53,672 nt of DNA from assembly GCA_016718565.1 (NCBI GenBank), contig JADKCZ010000014.1, positions 1 through 53,672 of the forward strand. The letters are read 5' to 3'. Each line of letters starts with the position of its first letter. Positions within the stretch are counted from its first letter, which is position 1. The translations under genes and the position numbers were made by a program. Positions 42,984 through 52,277 of the stretch are shown here, one piece after another. The notes beneath the pieces were generated by a model, which was given only the letters and a program-made list of their open reading frames with translations, ran no database searches and was not told the origin of the DNA. Source of the stretch: Anaeromyxobacter sp. GTDB lineage: Bacteria > Myxococcota > Myxococcia > Myxococcales > Anaeromyxobacteraceae.

Positions 42984-43952
42984 TCACTGCCTGTCAGGCA
43001 TGCCACCCAGCGCAAGGACCGTGCGGCGCAGGCCTTCGCCGAGCGGAGTCGTAGCGGACCACCCCAGTTGCCGCAGCGCTGTAGTCGAGTCTCCGATCAG
43101 CCGCTTCACTTCGTTGGGTCGGGCGGGCACGGCGCCGAACGCAATCCGTGAGCGTTGCACGCCCATGAAGTCCGTGGTCGCGTGGACCACCTGGCGAAGC
43201 TGAGTCGCCTTGCCGCCGCACAGGTTGAGGACCGCCGAACTGTTGGCGCGCAATGCCAGAGGCCAGCTCACCGATGCGGCCATGCAGAATGCCTCGGCGA
43301 CATCGTCGACGAATACGAGATCGCGTTCCTGCATCCCGTGGGTCACCCTAATCGGCTCGCCTTTCATCGCCATCCGGATGACCGCCGGCACCAGGCGAGT
43401 GGCGGGCTCACCAGGCCCGTAGACGTGGAACGGCCGGAGGACGAACGCTTCGAGCCCCAGGTCCCTGGCGAGCGCCCCGAGGAGCAGGGTGGCGGCCGCT
43501 TTGGAGGCGCCGTAGGTCGTCACGGGGGCCAGCGCGTCCTCCTCCACCAGCCCTCTCTCACCGATCCGGTCGCCGGTGGCGCCGTATTCGAAGCAGCTCC
43601 CCGCCAGCACCACCCGGGTGCACCCGGCTGCCTTGGCCGCGCCGAGCATCGCCTCGACAGGCCGGACGTTGGTGTCCAGGAGGGTAGTCGCCGTCTCGGC
43701 CCGGCTGACGCCGGCCGAGGCGAGGTGCACGAGCGCGCCAGCACCACCTACCAGCCTCGACCAAACGGAAGGGTCGGTCACGTCTCCGACAACGACTTCC
43801 ACCTTGGCAGCCAACTCGACAGGGATCGCGGTGCCCGGCCTGAAGAGCGCACGAACCCTCAGCCCCTTCCCCAGCAGGCGAGCGGCGACTGCTCTGCCGA
43901 TGAAGCCGCTAACGCCCGTGAGCGCGACTGTCTGCTCCTGGGCTGAGCTCAT
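42984..43952 (-). CDS. NAD-dependent epimerase/reductase, likely CDP-3,6-dideoxyhexose synthase
   Basis: 322 residues from ATG 43952, preceded by GAGGGGAA. It is an extended SDR: VALTGVSGFIGRAVAARLL, LVHLASAGVS, the Ser-Tyr-Lys site in VVLAGSCFEYG and TTYGASKAAATLLL, and FHVYGPGE. It follows RfbF, RfbG and RfbH in one operon, which together make CDP-4-keto-3,6-dideoxyglucose. The expected last step is 4-keto reduction to abequose or paratose (RfbJ/RfbS) or a C5 epimerase/reductase. The SCFEYG segment recalls RfbJ-like reductases. The gap 42907-42983 to the convergent OafA gene holds only short inverted repeats. Confidence 0.82.
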   Translation of the reverse strand: MSSAQEQTVALTGVSGFIGRAVAARLLGKGLRVRALFRPGTAIPVELAAKVEVVVGDVTDPSVWSRLVGGAGALVHLASAGVSRAETATTLLDTNVRPVEAMLGAAKAAGCTRVVLAGSCFEYGATGDRIGERGLVEEDALAPVTTYGASKAAATLLLGALARDLGLEAFVLRPFHVYGPGEPATRLVPAVIRMAMKGEPIRVTHGMQERDLVFVDDVAEAFCMAASVSWPLALRANSSAVLNLCGGKATQLRQVVHATTDFMGVQRSRIAFGAVPARPNEVKRLIGDSTTALRQLGWSATTPLGEGLRRTVLALGGMPDRQ

Positions 43953-44002
43953 CGTGTTCCCCTCTCCGCGGCCCCGGGCATCGACTCGAACTGGCGGACG
44001 GC

Positions 44003-45364
44003 TCAGCGCCCGCAGGCGCCCCGGAACGTCGCCACCACGTGCTCCCGCATCGGCGCGGTGAGCCCGGGGTACACCCCCACCCAGAGGGTGCGGTTCATGA
44101 TGGTGTCGGTGTTCGTGAGCTCGCCCACCACCCGGAACGGCGCCGGGCGCCCGGCCGCGGCGGCGGACCGCACCAGCTCGGTCATGGCCGGCTGCCGCAC
44201 CAGGTTGCCGGCGAAGAGCATGCGGGTCTGGATCTTCTGCTCCTCCAGCCGCCGCACCAGCTCGTCGCGGGTGACGGCGGCGCCCTCGCGCACCGTGACC
44301 ATGAAGCCGAACCAGCTGGGCTCGGAGCCGGGTGTGGGCTCCGGCAGCACCAGCACGTCGCCGAGGTCGGCCAGCTGCGCGCGGTACCAGGCCCAGTTGG
44401 CGCGCCGCGCCGCCACGAAGCCGTCCAGCCGATCGAGCTGGGCCACGCCCACCGAGGCCTGCAGGTCGGTGACCTTCAGGTTGTAGCCGAGGTGGCTGTA
44501 GACGTACTTGTGGTCGTAGCCCTTGGGCAGGTCGCCCAGCTGCCACTCGAAGCGCCGCTTGCAGGTGTTGTCCACGCCGGAGGGGCACCAGCAGTCGCGC
44601 CCCCAGTCGCGGATGGAGGTCATGGCCTTCTCCAGCGTGTCGTCGCTGGCCAGCACCGCGCCGCCCTCACCCATGGTCATGTGGTGGGGCGGGTAGAAGC
44701 TCAGGGTGGCCAGGTCGCCGAAGGTGCCGGTCTTGCGCCCCTGGTAGAGCGAGCCGGCGGCGTCGCAGTTGTCCTCCACCAGCCAGAGCCCGTGCCGCTT
44801 GCAGAAGGCGCTCACGGCGGCGAGGTCGAAGGGGTTGCCCAGCGTGTGGGCCACCATCACCGCCCGGGTGCGGGGCGAGCGGGCCTCCTCCAGCCGGGAC
44901 ACGTCGAGGTTGTAGCCGGGCAGCGTCACGTCCACGAACACCGGCACCAGGCCGAGCTGCACCACCGGCGCCACCGTGGTGGGGAAGCCGGCCGCCACGG
45001 TGATGACCTCGTCGCCGGGCTGGAGCCGCCGGTCGCCGAGCAGGTGGCTCATGAGGGTGGCCACCGCCAGCAGGTTGGCCGACGAGCCGGAGTTGACCAG
45101 CCGGGCGTGCGAGACGCCGTACCAGTCGGCCAGCCCCTTCTCCAGGCGGGTGTGCCAGCGGCCGCCGGTGAGCCAGAACTCCACGGCGCTCTCGGCCAGG
45201 TTGGCCAGCTCCTCCTCGCCGTAGACCCGGCCGGCGTAGCGCACCGGGCTCTTGCCGGGGATGAACTCGGCGGCGGCCTCCACCTGCTGGCGGAGCCGGG
45301 CGATCTGGCGGGCCCGCTCCACGATCTCGGCGGTGAGGCGGCGCTCTTCGGCCTTGTGGTCCAT
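44003..45364 (-). CDS. rfbH: CDP-4-keto-6-deoxyglucose 3-dehydrase (E1)
   Basis: 453 residues, the usual length of RfbH/DdhC. It is a DegT-fold protein in which the PLP-binding lysine is replaced by histidine (FYPPHHMTMGEGGA, His227/His228), the hallmark of 3-dehydrases that use PMP. The [2Fe-2S] ligands are present as a Cys in EDNCDAAG plus CWCPSGVDNTC, the C-x-C-x7-C arrangement of E1. It removes the C3 hydroxyl of CDP-4-keto-6-deoxyglucose with electrons from an E3-type reductase. No E3 gene (RfbI/AscD) lies nearby, so a general flavodoxin/ferredoxin reductase may serve. It is 6 bp downstream of rfbG. Confidence 0.95.
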   Translation of the reverse strand: MDHKAEERRLTAEIVERARQIARLRQQVEAAAEFIPGKSPVRYAGRVYGEEELANLAESAVEFWLTGGRWHTRLEKGLADWYGVSHARLVNSGSSANLLAVATLMSHLLGDRRLQPGDEVITVAAGFPTTVAPVVQLGLVPVFVDVTLPGYNLDVSRLEEARSPRTRAVMVAHTLGNPFDLAAVSAFCKRHGLWLVEDNCDAAGSLYQGRKTGTFGDLATLSFYPPHHMTMGEGGAVLASDDTLEKAMTSIRDWGRDCWCPSGVDNTCKRRFEWQLGDLPKGYDHKYVYSHLGYNLKVTDLQASVGVAQLDRLDGFVAARRANWAWYRAQLADLGDVLVLPEPTPGSEPSWFGFMVTVREGAAVTRDELVRRLEEQKIQTRMLFAGNLVRQPAMTELVRSAAAAGRPAPFRVVGELTNTDTIMNRTLWVGVYPGLTAPMREHVVATFRGACGR

Positions 45365-45370
45365 GTGGCG

Positions 45371-46495
45371 CTAGGACTCCAGGTACTCGTGGATCTGCGT
45401 GCGGCAGAGGTCGGCCAGGGCGTCGGCCGAGGCCCCGGCGTGGAAGGCGCGGTACCAGTCCACCGTGCGCCGGAAGGTCTCGTCGAAGTGCCAGCGCGGC
45501 GCCCAGCCCAGGCGGGCGGTGGCCTTGTCGATGGAGAGGCGCAGGAGCCCGGCCTCGTGCAGGGCGGCGGGGTCGTGCCTGTCGTCCCAGCGGCCGGAGC
45601 CCCAGGCGGCGATGAGGGCCTCCACCACGTCGCGCACGGGGCGGGCGTCCTCGGGGCGGGGGCCGAAGTTCCAGGGTTCGCAGAACCCTGCCCGCCCCTC
45701 GACTCCGGCTTCGCCCACGGGGCCCATGAGGCGGGCGCCGAGGAGGAGGTAGCCGCCGAGGGGCTCGAGCACGTGCTGCCAGGGGCGGACGCCGTGCGGG
45801 TTGCGCACGGGGATGGGCTGCCCGGCGGCCAGGGCGGCGATGGCGTCGGGCACGATGCGGTCCCTGGCCCAGTCGCCGCCGCCCACCACGTTGCCGGCGC
45901 GGGCGCTGGCCAGCGCCACGCCGTGGCGGGCCAGCTCGCGCGGGTGGAAGAAGGAGCGGCGCCAGGAGGCGGTGACCAGCTCGGCGGCCCCCTTCGACAT
46001 GGAGTAGACGTCGTGCCCGCCCAGGGGCTCGTCCTCGCGGTAGCCGTAGAGCCACTCGCGGTTCTCGTAGCACTTGTCGCTGGTGACCACGACCACCGCG
46101 CAGGGCCGGCCGGCGGCCCGCACCGCCTCGAGCAGGTGGGCGGTGCCGAGCACGTTGGTCTCCAGCGTGGCCAGCGGCTCCTGGTAGGAGAGCCGCACCA
46201 GGGGCTGCGCGGCCAGGTGCAGGATGGCGTCGGGCCGCACCTCCTCGACCACCGCGGCCAGGCGGGCGGCGTCGCGCACGTCGCCGAGCAGGCTGCGGCA
46301 GCGCCCCTCCACCCCGGCCCGCTCGAACAGGGCGGGCGTGGTGTCCGGGGCCAGGGCATAGCCGGTCACCTCGGCGCCCAGGTCGGCCAGCCAGAGGGTG
46401 AGCCAGGAGCCCTTGAAGCCGGTGTGCCCGGTCACCAGCACCCGCTTGCCGGCGTAGGCGGCGCGCAGCCCGGCGGCGGTGGGGGAGACGGTCAC
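45371..46495 (-). CDS. rfbG: CDP-glucose 4,6-dehydratase
   Basis: 374 residues from GTG 46495. Extended SDR with RVLVTGHTGFKGSWLTLWL (the FKGSW variant is characteristic of RfbG), LAAQPLVRLSYQEPLATLE, VVVTSDKCYENREW and the catalytic YSMSKGAAELV. SARAGNVVGGGDWARDRIVPD and RPWQHVLEPLGGYLLL are also RfbG signatures. It converts CDP-glucose to CDP-4-keto-6-deoxyglucose. The GTG overlaps the rfbF stop by 4 bases. The C-terminus ends normally, with no sign of truncation. Confidence 0.96.
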   Translation of the reverse strand: MTVSPTAAGLRAAYAGKRVLVTGHTGFKGSWLTLWLADLGAEVTGYALAPDTTPALFERAGVEGRCRSLLGDVRDAARLAAVVEEVRPDAILHLAAQPLVRLSYQEPLATLETNVLGTAHLLEAVRAAGRPCAVVVVTSDKCYENREWLYGYREDEPLGGHDVYSMSKGAAELVTASWRRSFFHPRELARHGVALASARAGNVVGGGDWARDRIVPDAIAALAAGQPIPVRNPHGVRPWQHVLEPLGGYLLLGARLMGPVGEAGVEGRAGFCEPWNFGPRPEDARPVRDVVEALIAAWGSGRWDDRHDPAALHEAGLLRLSIDKATARLGWAPRWHFDETFRRTVDWYRAFHAGASADALADLCRTQIHEYLES

Positions 46496-47274
46496 CAGGT
46501 CTTCCAGGGGGCCTTGCCGGCCTGCCACAGCTCGTTGAGGAGCTGGTACTCGCGCAGCGTGTCCATGGGCTGCCAGAAGCCGGTGTGCGGGTAGGACACC
46601 AGCTCGCCGGCGCGGGCCAGGGCGCGCAGCGGCTCGCGCTCCAGCACCGTCCTGGGGTCCGTGCCCAGGAAGTCCCAGGTGCGCCGGCCGTCCAGCACGA
46701 AGAAGCCGCCGTTGATGAACCCCTCGGTGGCCTGGGGCTTCTCGTTGAACTCGCGGACCAGCCCGCCCTCGGTGACCATCTCGCCGAAGCGGCCGGGCGG
46801 GCGCACCGCGGTGACCGTGGCCACCTTGCCGTGGCTCCGGTGGGCCGCGATGGTGGCGCCCACGTCCACGTCGGAGACCCCGTCGCCGTAGGTGAGCAGG
46901 AAGGGCTCGTCGCCCTCCACGTAGCGGCGCACCGCCGCCACCCGGCCTCCTGTCTGGGTCTCCTCGCCGGTCTCGGCCAGGGTGACCTTCCAGTCCTCCT
47001 CGTCGTGCTTGCCCAGGACCTCCACCGCGCCGTGCCGGCCCAGGGTGACGGTGAGGTCGGAGGTCATGGCCTTGTAGTTGAGGAAGAACTCCTTCAGGGC
47101 CCAGCCGCGGTAGCCAAGGCAGAGTACGAACTCGCGCACCCCGTGATGGGCGTACATCTTCATGATGTGCCACACGATGGGCTTGCCGCCGATGGGCAGC
47201 ATGGGCTTCGGCAGCAGCTCGTTGGCGTCGCGGATGCGGGTGCCCTGGCCCCCGCAGAGGATGACGGCTTTCAT
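46492..47274 (-). CDS. rfbF: Glucose-1-phosphate cytidylyltransferase
   Basis: 260 residues, full length for RfbF. The N-terminus MKAVILCGGQGTRIRD holds the nucleotide-binding loop, followed by LLPKPMLPIGGKPIVWHIMK with the catalytic lysine region. FLLTYGDGVSDVDV supplies metal-binding acids, and FIGGGFFVLDG-like (here GFINGGFFVLDG) and YPHTGFWQPMDTLREY complete the family pattern. It makes CDP-glucose from glucose-1-phosphate and CTP, the first committed step of CDP-dideoxyhexose synthesis. It is the first gene of the operon; the 60-bp gap to the divergent gene at 47335 holds no clear promoter pair. Confidence 0.96.
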   Translation of the reverse strand: MKAVILCGGQGTRIRDANELLPKPMLPIGGKPIVWHIMKMYAHHGVREFVLCLGYRGWALKEFFLNYKAMTSDLTVTLGRHGAVEVLGKHDEEDWKVTLAETGEETQTGGRVAAVRRYVEGDEPFLLTYGDGVSDVDVGATIAAHRSHGKVATVTAVRPPGRFGEMVTEGGLVREFNEKPQATEGFINGGFFVLDGRRTWDFLGTDPRTVLEREPLRALARAGELVSYPHTGFWQPMDTLREYQLLNELWQAGKAPWKTW

Positions 47275-47334
47275 CGCGCGGGGAGTCTATTCGGGTGGAA
47301 GGTGGGAGTCGAGTTGGGCCATGCTTTCCGGCTC

Positions 47335-49756
47335 ATGCGCCCTGAGCCCACCACCGCGCCCGGGGGCGCCACCTGACCCGGCGGCGCGAGGGCCGGCGCG
47401 GCGGCTGGAGCTGGGCAGCCCTGCTGGGCCTGCTGGTGCTGCTCCTGCCGCTGGCCCGCGGCGGGGTGGACGCGCCGGTGGAGCTGGCGGCGGCCTGCCT
47501 GGCCCTGCTGGCCGCGCTCATGGCGGCGCCCGCGGGCGGCGCGGTGGGGCTGGCCGGCCTGGCTCTGCTGGTGGTGCTGGCGGCCACCGCGCTGCAGCTG
47601 GCGCCGCTGCCGGCCTGGCTGCACCTCCTCTCGCCCTCGGCGCGCGACCTCTTCTCGGGCGCCCTGGCGCCGCTGGGGCTCTACCCGGCGGCGCGGCCGC
47701 TCTCGCTGGACCCGGCCGCCACCGGCCGGCTGCTGGCGGCGTCGGCCGGCGGGCTGGCGGCGTTCTGGGCCGCCTGGGCGCTCGGCGAGACCCACCGCCG
47801 GCGCGACCTCCTGGTGCGGGCCCTGGGCCTGGGCGGCCTGCTGGTGGCGCTGGTGGCGCTGGGCCAGGCGCTGCTGGGGTTCGGCACCCTGCTCTCCCCC
47901 GCCGCGCCCTTCGTGAACCCGAACCACCTGGCCGGCCACCTCGGGCTCACCTCCTTCGTGCTGCTGGGGCTGGCCCTGAAGGCGCGCGGGCAGGCGCGGC
48001 TGCTCTGGCTCATGGCCTTCGCCCTGGCCGGGGCGGTGGTCTTCCTCTCCCTCTCGCGCGGCGGCATCGCCGCCTTCCTGGGCGGCGCGGTGCTGTTCGT
48101 GGCGCTGGCGGCCTGGCGCCGGCGGCCGGAGGGCAGCGGGGCGGGGCCCCCGCGCGGGCGCTGGGCGCTGCTGGGCGGGCTGGCGGCGGCGCTCTCGGTG
48201 GCGGCCTACCTGGCGCTCGACCCGGTGCTGGCCGAGCTGGGCACGGTGGGGCGCGCCGGCGAGGAGACCAAGCTGGCCCTGTGGCGCCCGGCGCTGCAGC
48301 TGGTGCGGGACTACCCGCTCACCGGCATCGGGCGCGGCGCCTTCGGCACGGTGTACCCCGCCTACAAGACCGAGCCGGAGCTGGTGACCTTCACCCACCT
48401 GGAGAACGAGTGGCTGCAGGCGCCGGTGGAGCTGGGGCTGCCGGTGGGGCTCCTGCTGGTGGGGGCGCTGGCGCTCACCTGGCTGGCGGCGGCGCGGCGG
48501 CGCGACCTCTCCTGGACGGCGACGTGGGGCTGCTGGCCGGCACCGCCACGCTGGCGGCGCAGAACCTGGTGGACTTCTCGCTGGAGCTGTCCGGGGTGGC
48601 GCTGCCCTTCCTGGTGGCGCTGGGGCTGGCGGCGCGCGGCGCGGGCGCCGTGGCGGTGCGGCCGGCCCTGGTGCGCGGCGGCCTGGTGGTGGCCGGGCTG
48701 CTGGGGGCGCTGGGCGCGGCCGTGTGGGCGCGGCAGCCGGCGGCCGACGCGCCGGTGCTCGAGCAGGTGGCCTGGCGCCCGGCCGACTACCTGCCGCAGG
48801 CGGTGGAGGGGGTGCGGCTGGTGCGGGCCGACCGCTGCGCCGAGGCCCTGCCCTGGCTCTCCCGGGCCATGCTGCTCGGGCCCACCGCGCCGGAGCCGCA
48901 CCTGTACGCGGCGCGCTGCCTGGCCGCGGCCGGGCAGGACGTGGTGGCGCGGCGGGAGTACCGGCTGGCCATGGCGTTCGGCTCGCGGGAGGCGCTGCCG
49001 GAGGCCGCCACCCGCTACCGCTCGGTGGAGGCGCTGCTGGAGGTGGCGCCGGACAGCGCCGACGGGCTCTTGCAGCTCGGGTACCTCCTGGCCCGCGACC
49101 GGCCGGCCGACGCGGCCCGGGTCTACCGGCGGGCGCTGGAGGAGCAGCTGGACGACCGGGCGCTGGTGCCGCTGGCGCGCGCCACGCTGGCGGCGGGCGA
49201 CCGCGACGAGGCGCTCAGGCTGGCGCGGCGGCGCGCGGCCGAGGCGCCCACCGACCCGGAGGGCTGGCTCATCTCGGCCTGGATCCTGGTGCAGGCCGGC
49301 CAGGAGGCGGAAGGCGTGGCGGTGCTGGAGCGCGGACTGCTGGCGATCCCCGGCTCGCCGCCGCTGGTGACCCTGCTGGCCGAGCGCTCGCTGCTGGCCC
49401 GGCGCTTCGGCGAGGCCCGGCGCATCGCCGAGCAGATGAGCGCCCGCACCCCGCAGGAGCTGGCGGCGCGCCACCAGCTGGTGGCCCGGGCCCTGGCGGG
49501 CCAGGGCCGGGTGGCCGAGGCCATCGAGCAGGCCCGCTCGGCCGCGGCGGCGCGGCCGGACGACCCCGGCGCCCTGCTGGCGGTGGCCTCCTACTGCGAG
49601 CAGGCGGGCCGGCTGGACGACGCCATCGCGGCGGTGGAGCGGGCGGCCACGCTCGGCGGCAAGCCGGAGGCGCTGGCGGCGCGGCTGGAGGGGCTGCGGA
49701 AGGCCCGCCAGGCGCAGCGCGACCGGCGCATGGGGGAGTCGCTGCTGCGGCCGTGA
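47335..49756 (+). CDS. O-antigen ligase/polymerase with TPR tail, frameshifted
   Basis: The N-terminal ~380 residues are polytopic, with FVNPNHLAGHLGL, SLSRGGIAAFLGG and a TGIGRGAFGTVYPAYK to HLENEWLQ segment, all typical of the Wzy_C O-antigen ligase/polymerase domain. After two further membrane helices the C-terminal ~300 residues are helical TPR-like repeats (LLQLGYLLARDRPADAARVY, LAAGDRDEALRLARRRA). The frame changes at about 48505-48520 (RRDLS to LDGDVGLLAG), fitting one lost base. The start is uncertain: ATG 47335 (MRPEPTTAPGG) needs a second lost base near 47374, while GTG 47436 would cut into the first helix. Sequence errors are as likely as true decay. Its role would be polymerising or ligating glycan chains at the periplasmic face. 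Confidence 0.75.
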
Positions 49757-49799
49757 GGTTGGGCTTCCCGGAGGGACCCGGGTTCCCCGGCGCGCCGTG

Positions 49800-49828
49800 T
49801 TGACCCGGGCCAGGGCGCCCCATAGGCT
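49800..49828 (+). promoter_or_regulatory. Candidate sigma70-type promoter of fcl-gmd
   Basis: TTGACC (49800-49805) and TAGGCT (49823-49828) are separated by 17 bases, with the -35 matching at five of six positions and the -10 at three. The -10 ends 10 bases before the fcl ATG, so transcripts would have almost no leader. Confidence 0.4.
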
Positions 49829-49838
49829 CACCGGCCTC

Positions 49839-50789
49839 ATGCCCATCCACTGGCCTTCCGAGCGCATCCTCGTCACCGGCGGCAACGGCTTCCTGGGCTC
49901 CTTCGTGGTGGAGGAGCTGCGGCGCCGCGGCGCCCGCGAGCTCTTCTGCCCCCGCTCCAGCGACTACGACCTGGTGGACATGGCGGCGGTGCGCGCCGTG
50001 TACCGCGACACCCAGCCCACCCTGGTGCTGCACCTGGCGGCGCGGGTGGGCGGCATCGGCGCCAACCGGGACAACCCGGGCAAGTTCTTCTACGACAACC
50101 TGATGATGGGGGTGCAGCTCATCGAGGTGGGGCGGCAGGTGGGCCTGAAGAAGCTGGTGGCGCTGGGCACCATCTGCGCCTACCCCAAGTTCTGCCCGGT
50201 GCCCTTCAAGGAGGCCGACCTCTGGAACGGCTACCCGGAGGAGACCAACGCCCCCTACGGCATCGCCAAGAAGGCGCTGCTGGTGCAGAGCGAGGCCTAC
50301 CGGCAGCAGTACGGCATGAACTCGGTGGTGCTCTTCCCGGTGAACCTGTACGGCCCGCGCGACAACTTCGACCTGCACACCTCGCACGTGGTGCCGGCGC
50401 TGATCCGCAAGTGCCTGGAGGCGCGCGACCGCGGCGACGCCCAGGTGGTGGTGTGGGGCAGCGGGGCCGCCTCGCGCGAGTTCCTGCACGCCCGCGACGC
50501 CGCGGCCGGCATCTGCGACGCCGCCGAGCGGTACGACAAGAGCGAGGCGGTGAACCTGGGGGCGGGCTTCGAGATCACCATCCGCGACCTGGTGCCGCTG
50601 GTGGCACGTCTGTGCCGCTTCGAGGGTCAGGTGGTCTGGGACGCCACCAAGCCCGACGGGCAGCCGCGTCGCATGCTGGACACCTCCAGGGCGCTGGCCG
50701 AGTTCGGCTGGCAGGCGCGCATCGGCTTCGAGGAGGGGCTGCGGGAGACGGTGGAGTGGTACGAGGCGGAGGGGAGGAAGGCCACGTGA
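49839..50789 (+). CDS. fcl: GDP-L-fucose synthase
   Basis: 316 residues from ATG 49839, the standard length. RILVTGGNGFLGSFVVEEL binds NADP(H); AARVGGIGANRDNPGKFFYDN is a family hallmark (shown here as AARVGGIGANRDNPG with FFYDN after it). The catalytic set is in LGTICAYPKF and APYGIAKKALL (Tyr and Lys of Y-x3-K). LYGPRDNFDLHTSHVVPALI is also conserved. It epimerises and reduces GDP-4-keto-6-deoxymannose to GDP-L-fucose. The serine in the usual SSCIYP motif is replaced (GTICAYP), so Thr may assist instead. The stop overlaps the gmd start (GTGA). Confidence 0.93.
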   Translation: MPIHWPSERILVTGGNGFLGSFVVEELRRRGARELFCPRSSDYDLVDMAAVRAVYRDTQPTLVLHLAARVGGIGANRDNPGKFFYDNLMMGVQLIEVGRQVGLKKLVALGTICAYPKFCPVPFKEADLWNGYPEETNAPYGIAKKALLVQSEAYRQQYGMNSVVLFPVNLYGPRDNFDLHTSHVVPALIRKCLEARDRGDAQVVVWGSGAASREFLHARDAAAGICDAAERYDKSEAVNLGAGFEITIRDLVPLVARLCRFEGQVVWDATKPDGQPRRMLDTSRALAEFGWQARIGFEEGLRETVEWYEAEGRKAT

Positions 50790-51808
50790 AGAAGGCGCTC
50801 ATCACCGGGATCACCGGGCAGGACGGCAGCTACCTGGCGGAGCTGCTGCTGGAGAAGGGGTACGAGGTGCACGGCATCATCCGCCGCTCCTCCTCCTTCA
50901 ACACCCAGCGCATCGACCACATCTACCAGGACCCGCACGAGCCCAACTGCCGGCTCTTCCTGCACTACGGCGACCTGAACGACGCCTCGTCGCTCAACTT
51001 CCTCCTGAAGAAGCTGCGGCCGGACGAGATCTACAACCTGGGCGCGCAGAGCCACGTGAAGGTGTCGTTCGACGTGCCGGAGTACACCGGCGAGGTCACG
51101 GGGCTGGGCGCCTGCCGGCTGCTGGAGGCGGTGCGCGAGCTGGGGCTCAACGGGACCCGCGTGTACCAGGCCTCCTCGTCCGAGATGTTCGGCGCCTCGC
51201 CGCCGCCGCAGGGCGAGGCGACGCCGTTCTACCCGCGCAGCCCGTACGGCTGCGCCAAGGTCTACGCCTACTGGATCGGGGTGAACTACCGGGAGGCCTA
51301 CGGGCTGCACGTGTCGAACGGCATCCTCTTCAACCACGAGTCGCCGCGCCGCGGCGAGACCTTCGTGACCCGCAAGGTCACCCGCGCCGCCTCGCGCATC
51401 AAGGTCGGGCTGCAGCAGAAGCTCTACCTGGGCAACCTGGAGGCGCGGCGCGACTGGGGCTACGCCAAGGACTACGTCGAGGCCATGTGGCTGATGCTGC
51501 AGCAGCCGAAGGGCGACGACTACGTGGTGGCCACCGGCGAGGCCCACACGGTGCGCGAGCTGTGCGAGGAGGCCTTCGGGCGGGTGGACCTCGACTACCG
51601 GAAGTACGTGGAGGTGGACCCGCGCTACTTCCGCCCCACCGAGGTGGACTACCTGCTGGGCGATCCCTCGAAGGCGCAGCGGCTGCTCGGCTGGAAGCCG
51701 CGCACCTCCTTCCAGGAGCTGGTGCGCCTCATGATGGAGTCCGACCTGGCGCTGGCCGAGCGCGAGAAGGTGGCCGGCGCGGGGCCGGCGGTGAGCCGGC
51801 ACGGGTAG
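50786..51808 (+). CDS. gmd: GDP-mannose 4,6-dehydratase
   Basis: 340 residues from GTG 50786. KKALITGITGQDGSYLAELL is the classical Gmd N-terminus, followed by IIRRSSSFNTQRIDHIY, LHYGDLNDASSL, YNLGAQSHVKVSFD, QASSSEMFG (catalytic Ser/Glu) and SPYGCAKVYAYW (Tyr/Lys). FNHESPRRGETFVTRKVTRA and DWGYAKDYVEAMWLMLQ complete the pattern. It converts GDP-mannose to GDP-4-keto-6-deoxymannose for Fcl. The gene is coupled to fcl by a 4-base overlap. No GDP-mannose pyrophosphorylase is in the window. Confidence 0.97.
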   Translation: MKKALITGITGQDGSYLAELLLEKGYEVHGIIRRSSSFNTQRIDHIYQDPHEPNCRLFLHYGDLNDASSLNFLLKKLRPDEIYNLGAQSHVKVSFDVPEYTGEVTGLGACRLLEAVRELGLNGTRVYQASSSEMFGASPPPQGEATPFYPRSPYGCAKVYAYWIGVNYREAYGLHVSNGILFNHESPRRGETFVTRKVTRAASRIKVGLQQKLYLGNLEARRDWGYAKDYVEAMWLMLQQPKGDDYVVATGEAHTVRELCEEAFGRVDLDYRKYVEVDPRYFRPTEVDYLLGDPSKAQRLLGWKPRTSFQELVRLMMESDLALAEREKVAGAGPAVSRHG

Positions 51809-51930
51809 GCCTCTACTCCCCGTCCGGGTCGGGACCACCCGGCCCCCTTCGCTGCGCGTGTTGTCTCCGGGGCCGAGGCCTTCTATCCTCACCGGCTCCT
51901 TGCGTCACCCACGCCCCGGAGCGGCGTTCG

Positions 51931-52254
51931 ATGAGCTTTCGCAGCTGCGGACATTGCGGGTCCTCCAACATCCGCCGGGCCATGACGCGCACCGACTGGC
52001 AGCGCTTCGTGCGGTTCTTCACGCCGCTCAGGCGCTACTCCTGCCTGGACTGCAAGCGGCGCGGCTGGATGGTGGGGTCGCTGCCGCACGCCTCGGTGAG
52101 CGCGGCCGACCTGGGGCTCCCGGCCCGGCCGGTGGAGGACCGCGACATCGAGGAGGTGGCCGACAGCCGCTTCCGCATGGTCCTGGGCGTGGGGCTGGCG
52201 ATCGGGCTGGGCGTGCTCTTCGCGCTCTGGCTGCTCAGGCAGGCGCAGCAGTAG
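51931..52254 (+). CDS. Small zinc-ribbon membrane protein, unknown function
   Basis: 107 residues from ATG 51931, with GGAG about 10 bases upstream. The N-terminus has CGHC and, 28 residues on, CLDC, a four-cysteine zinc-ribbon pattern (SFRSCGHCGSSNIRR, then YSCLDCKRRGW). A soluble acidic linker follows, and one C-terminal membrane helix (MVLGVGLAIGLGVLFALWLL) ends just before the terminus. This tail-anchored layout places the ribbon in the cytoplasm if orientation is N-in. The gene follows gmd after 122 bp and is convergent with the SGNH gene at 52278. I do not recognise a function. Confidence 0.8.
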   Translation: MSFRSCGHCGSSNIRRAMTRTDWQRFVRFFTPLRRYSCLDCKRRGWMVGSLPHASVSAADLGLPARPVEDRDIEEVADSRFRMVLGVGLAIGLGVLFALWLLRQAQQ

Positions 52255-52277
52255 GGCGGGCCTCGACCCGCACGGGG

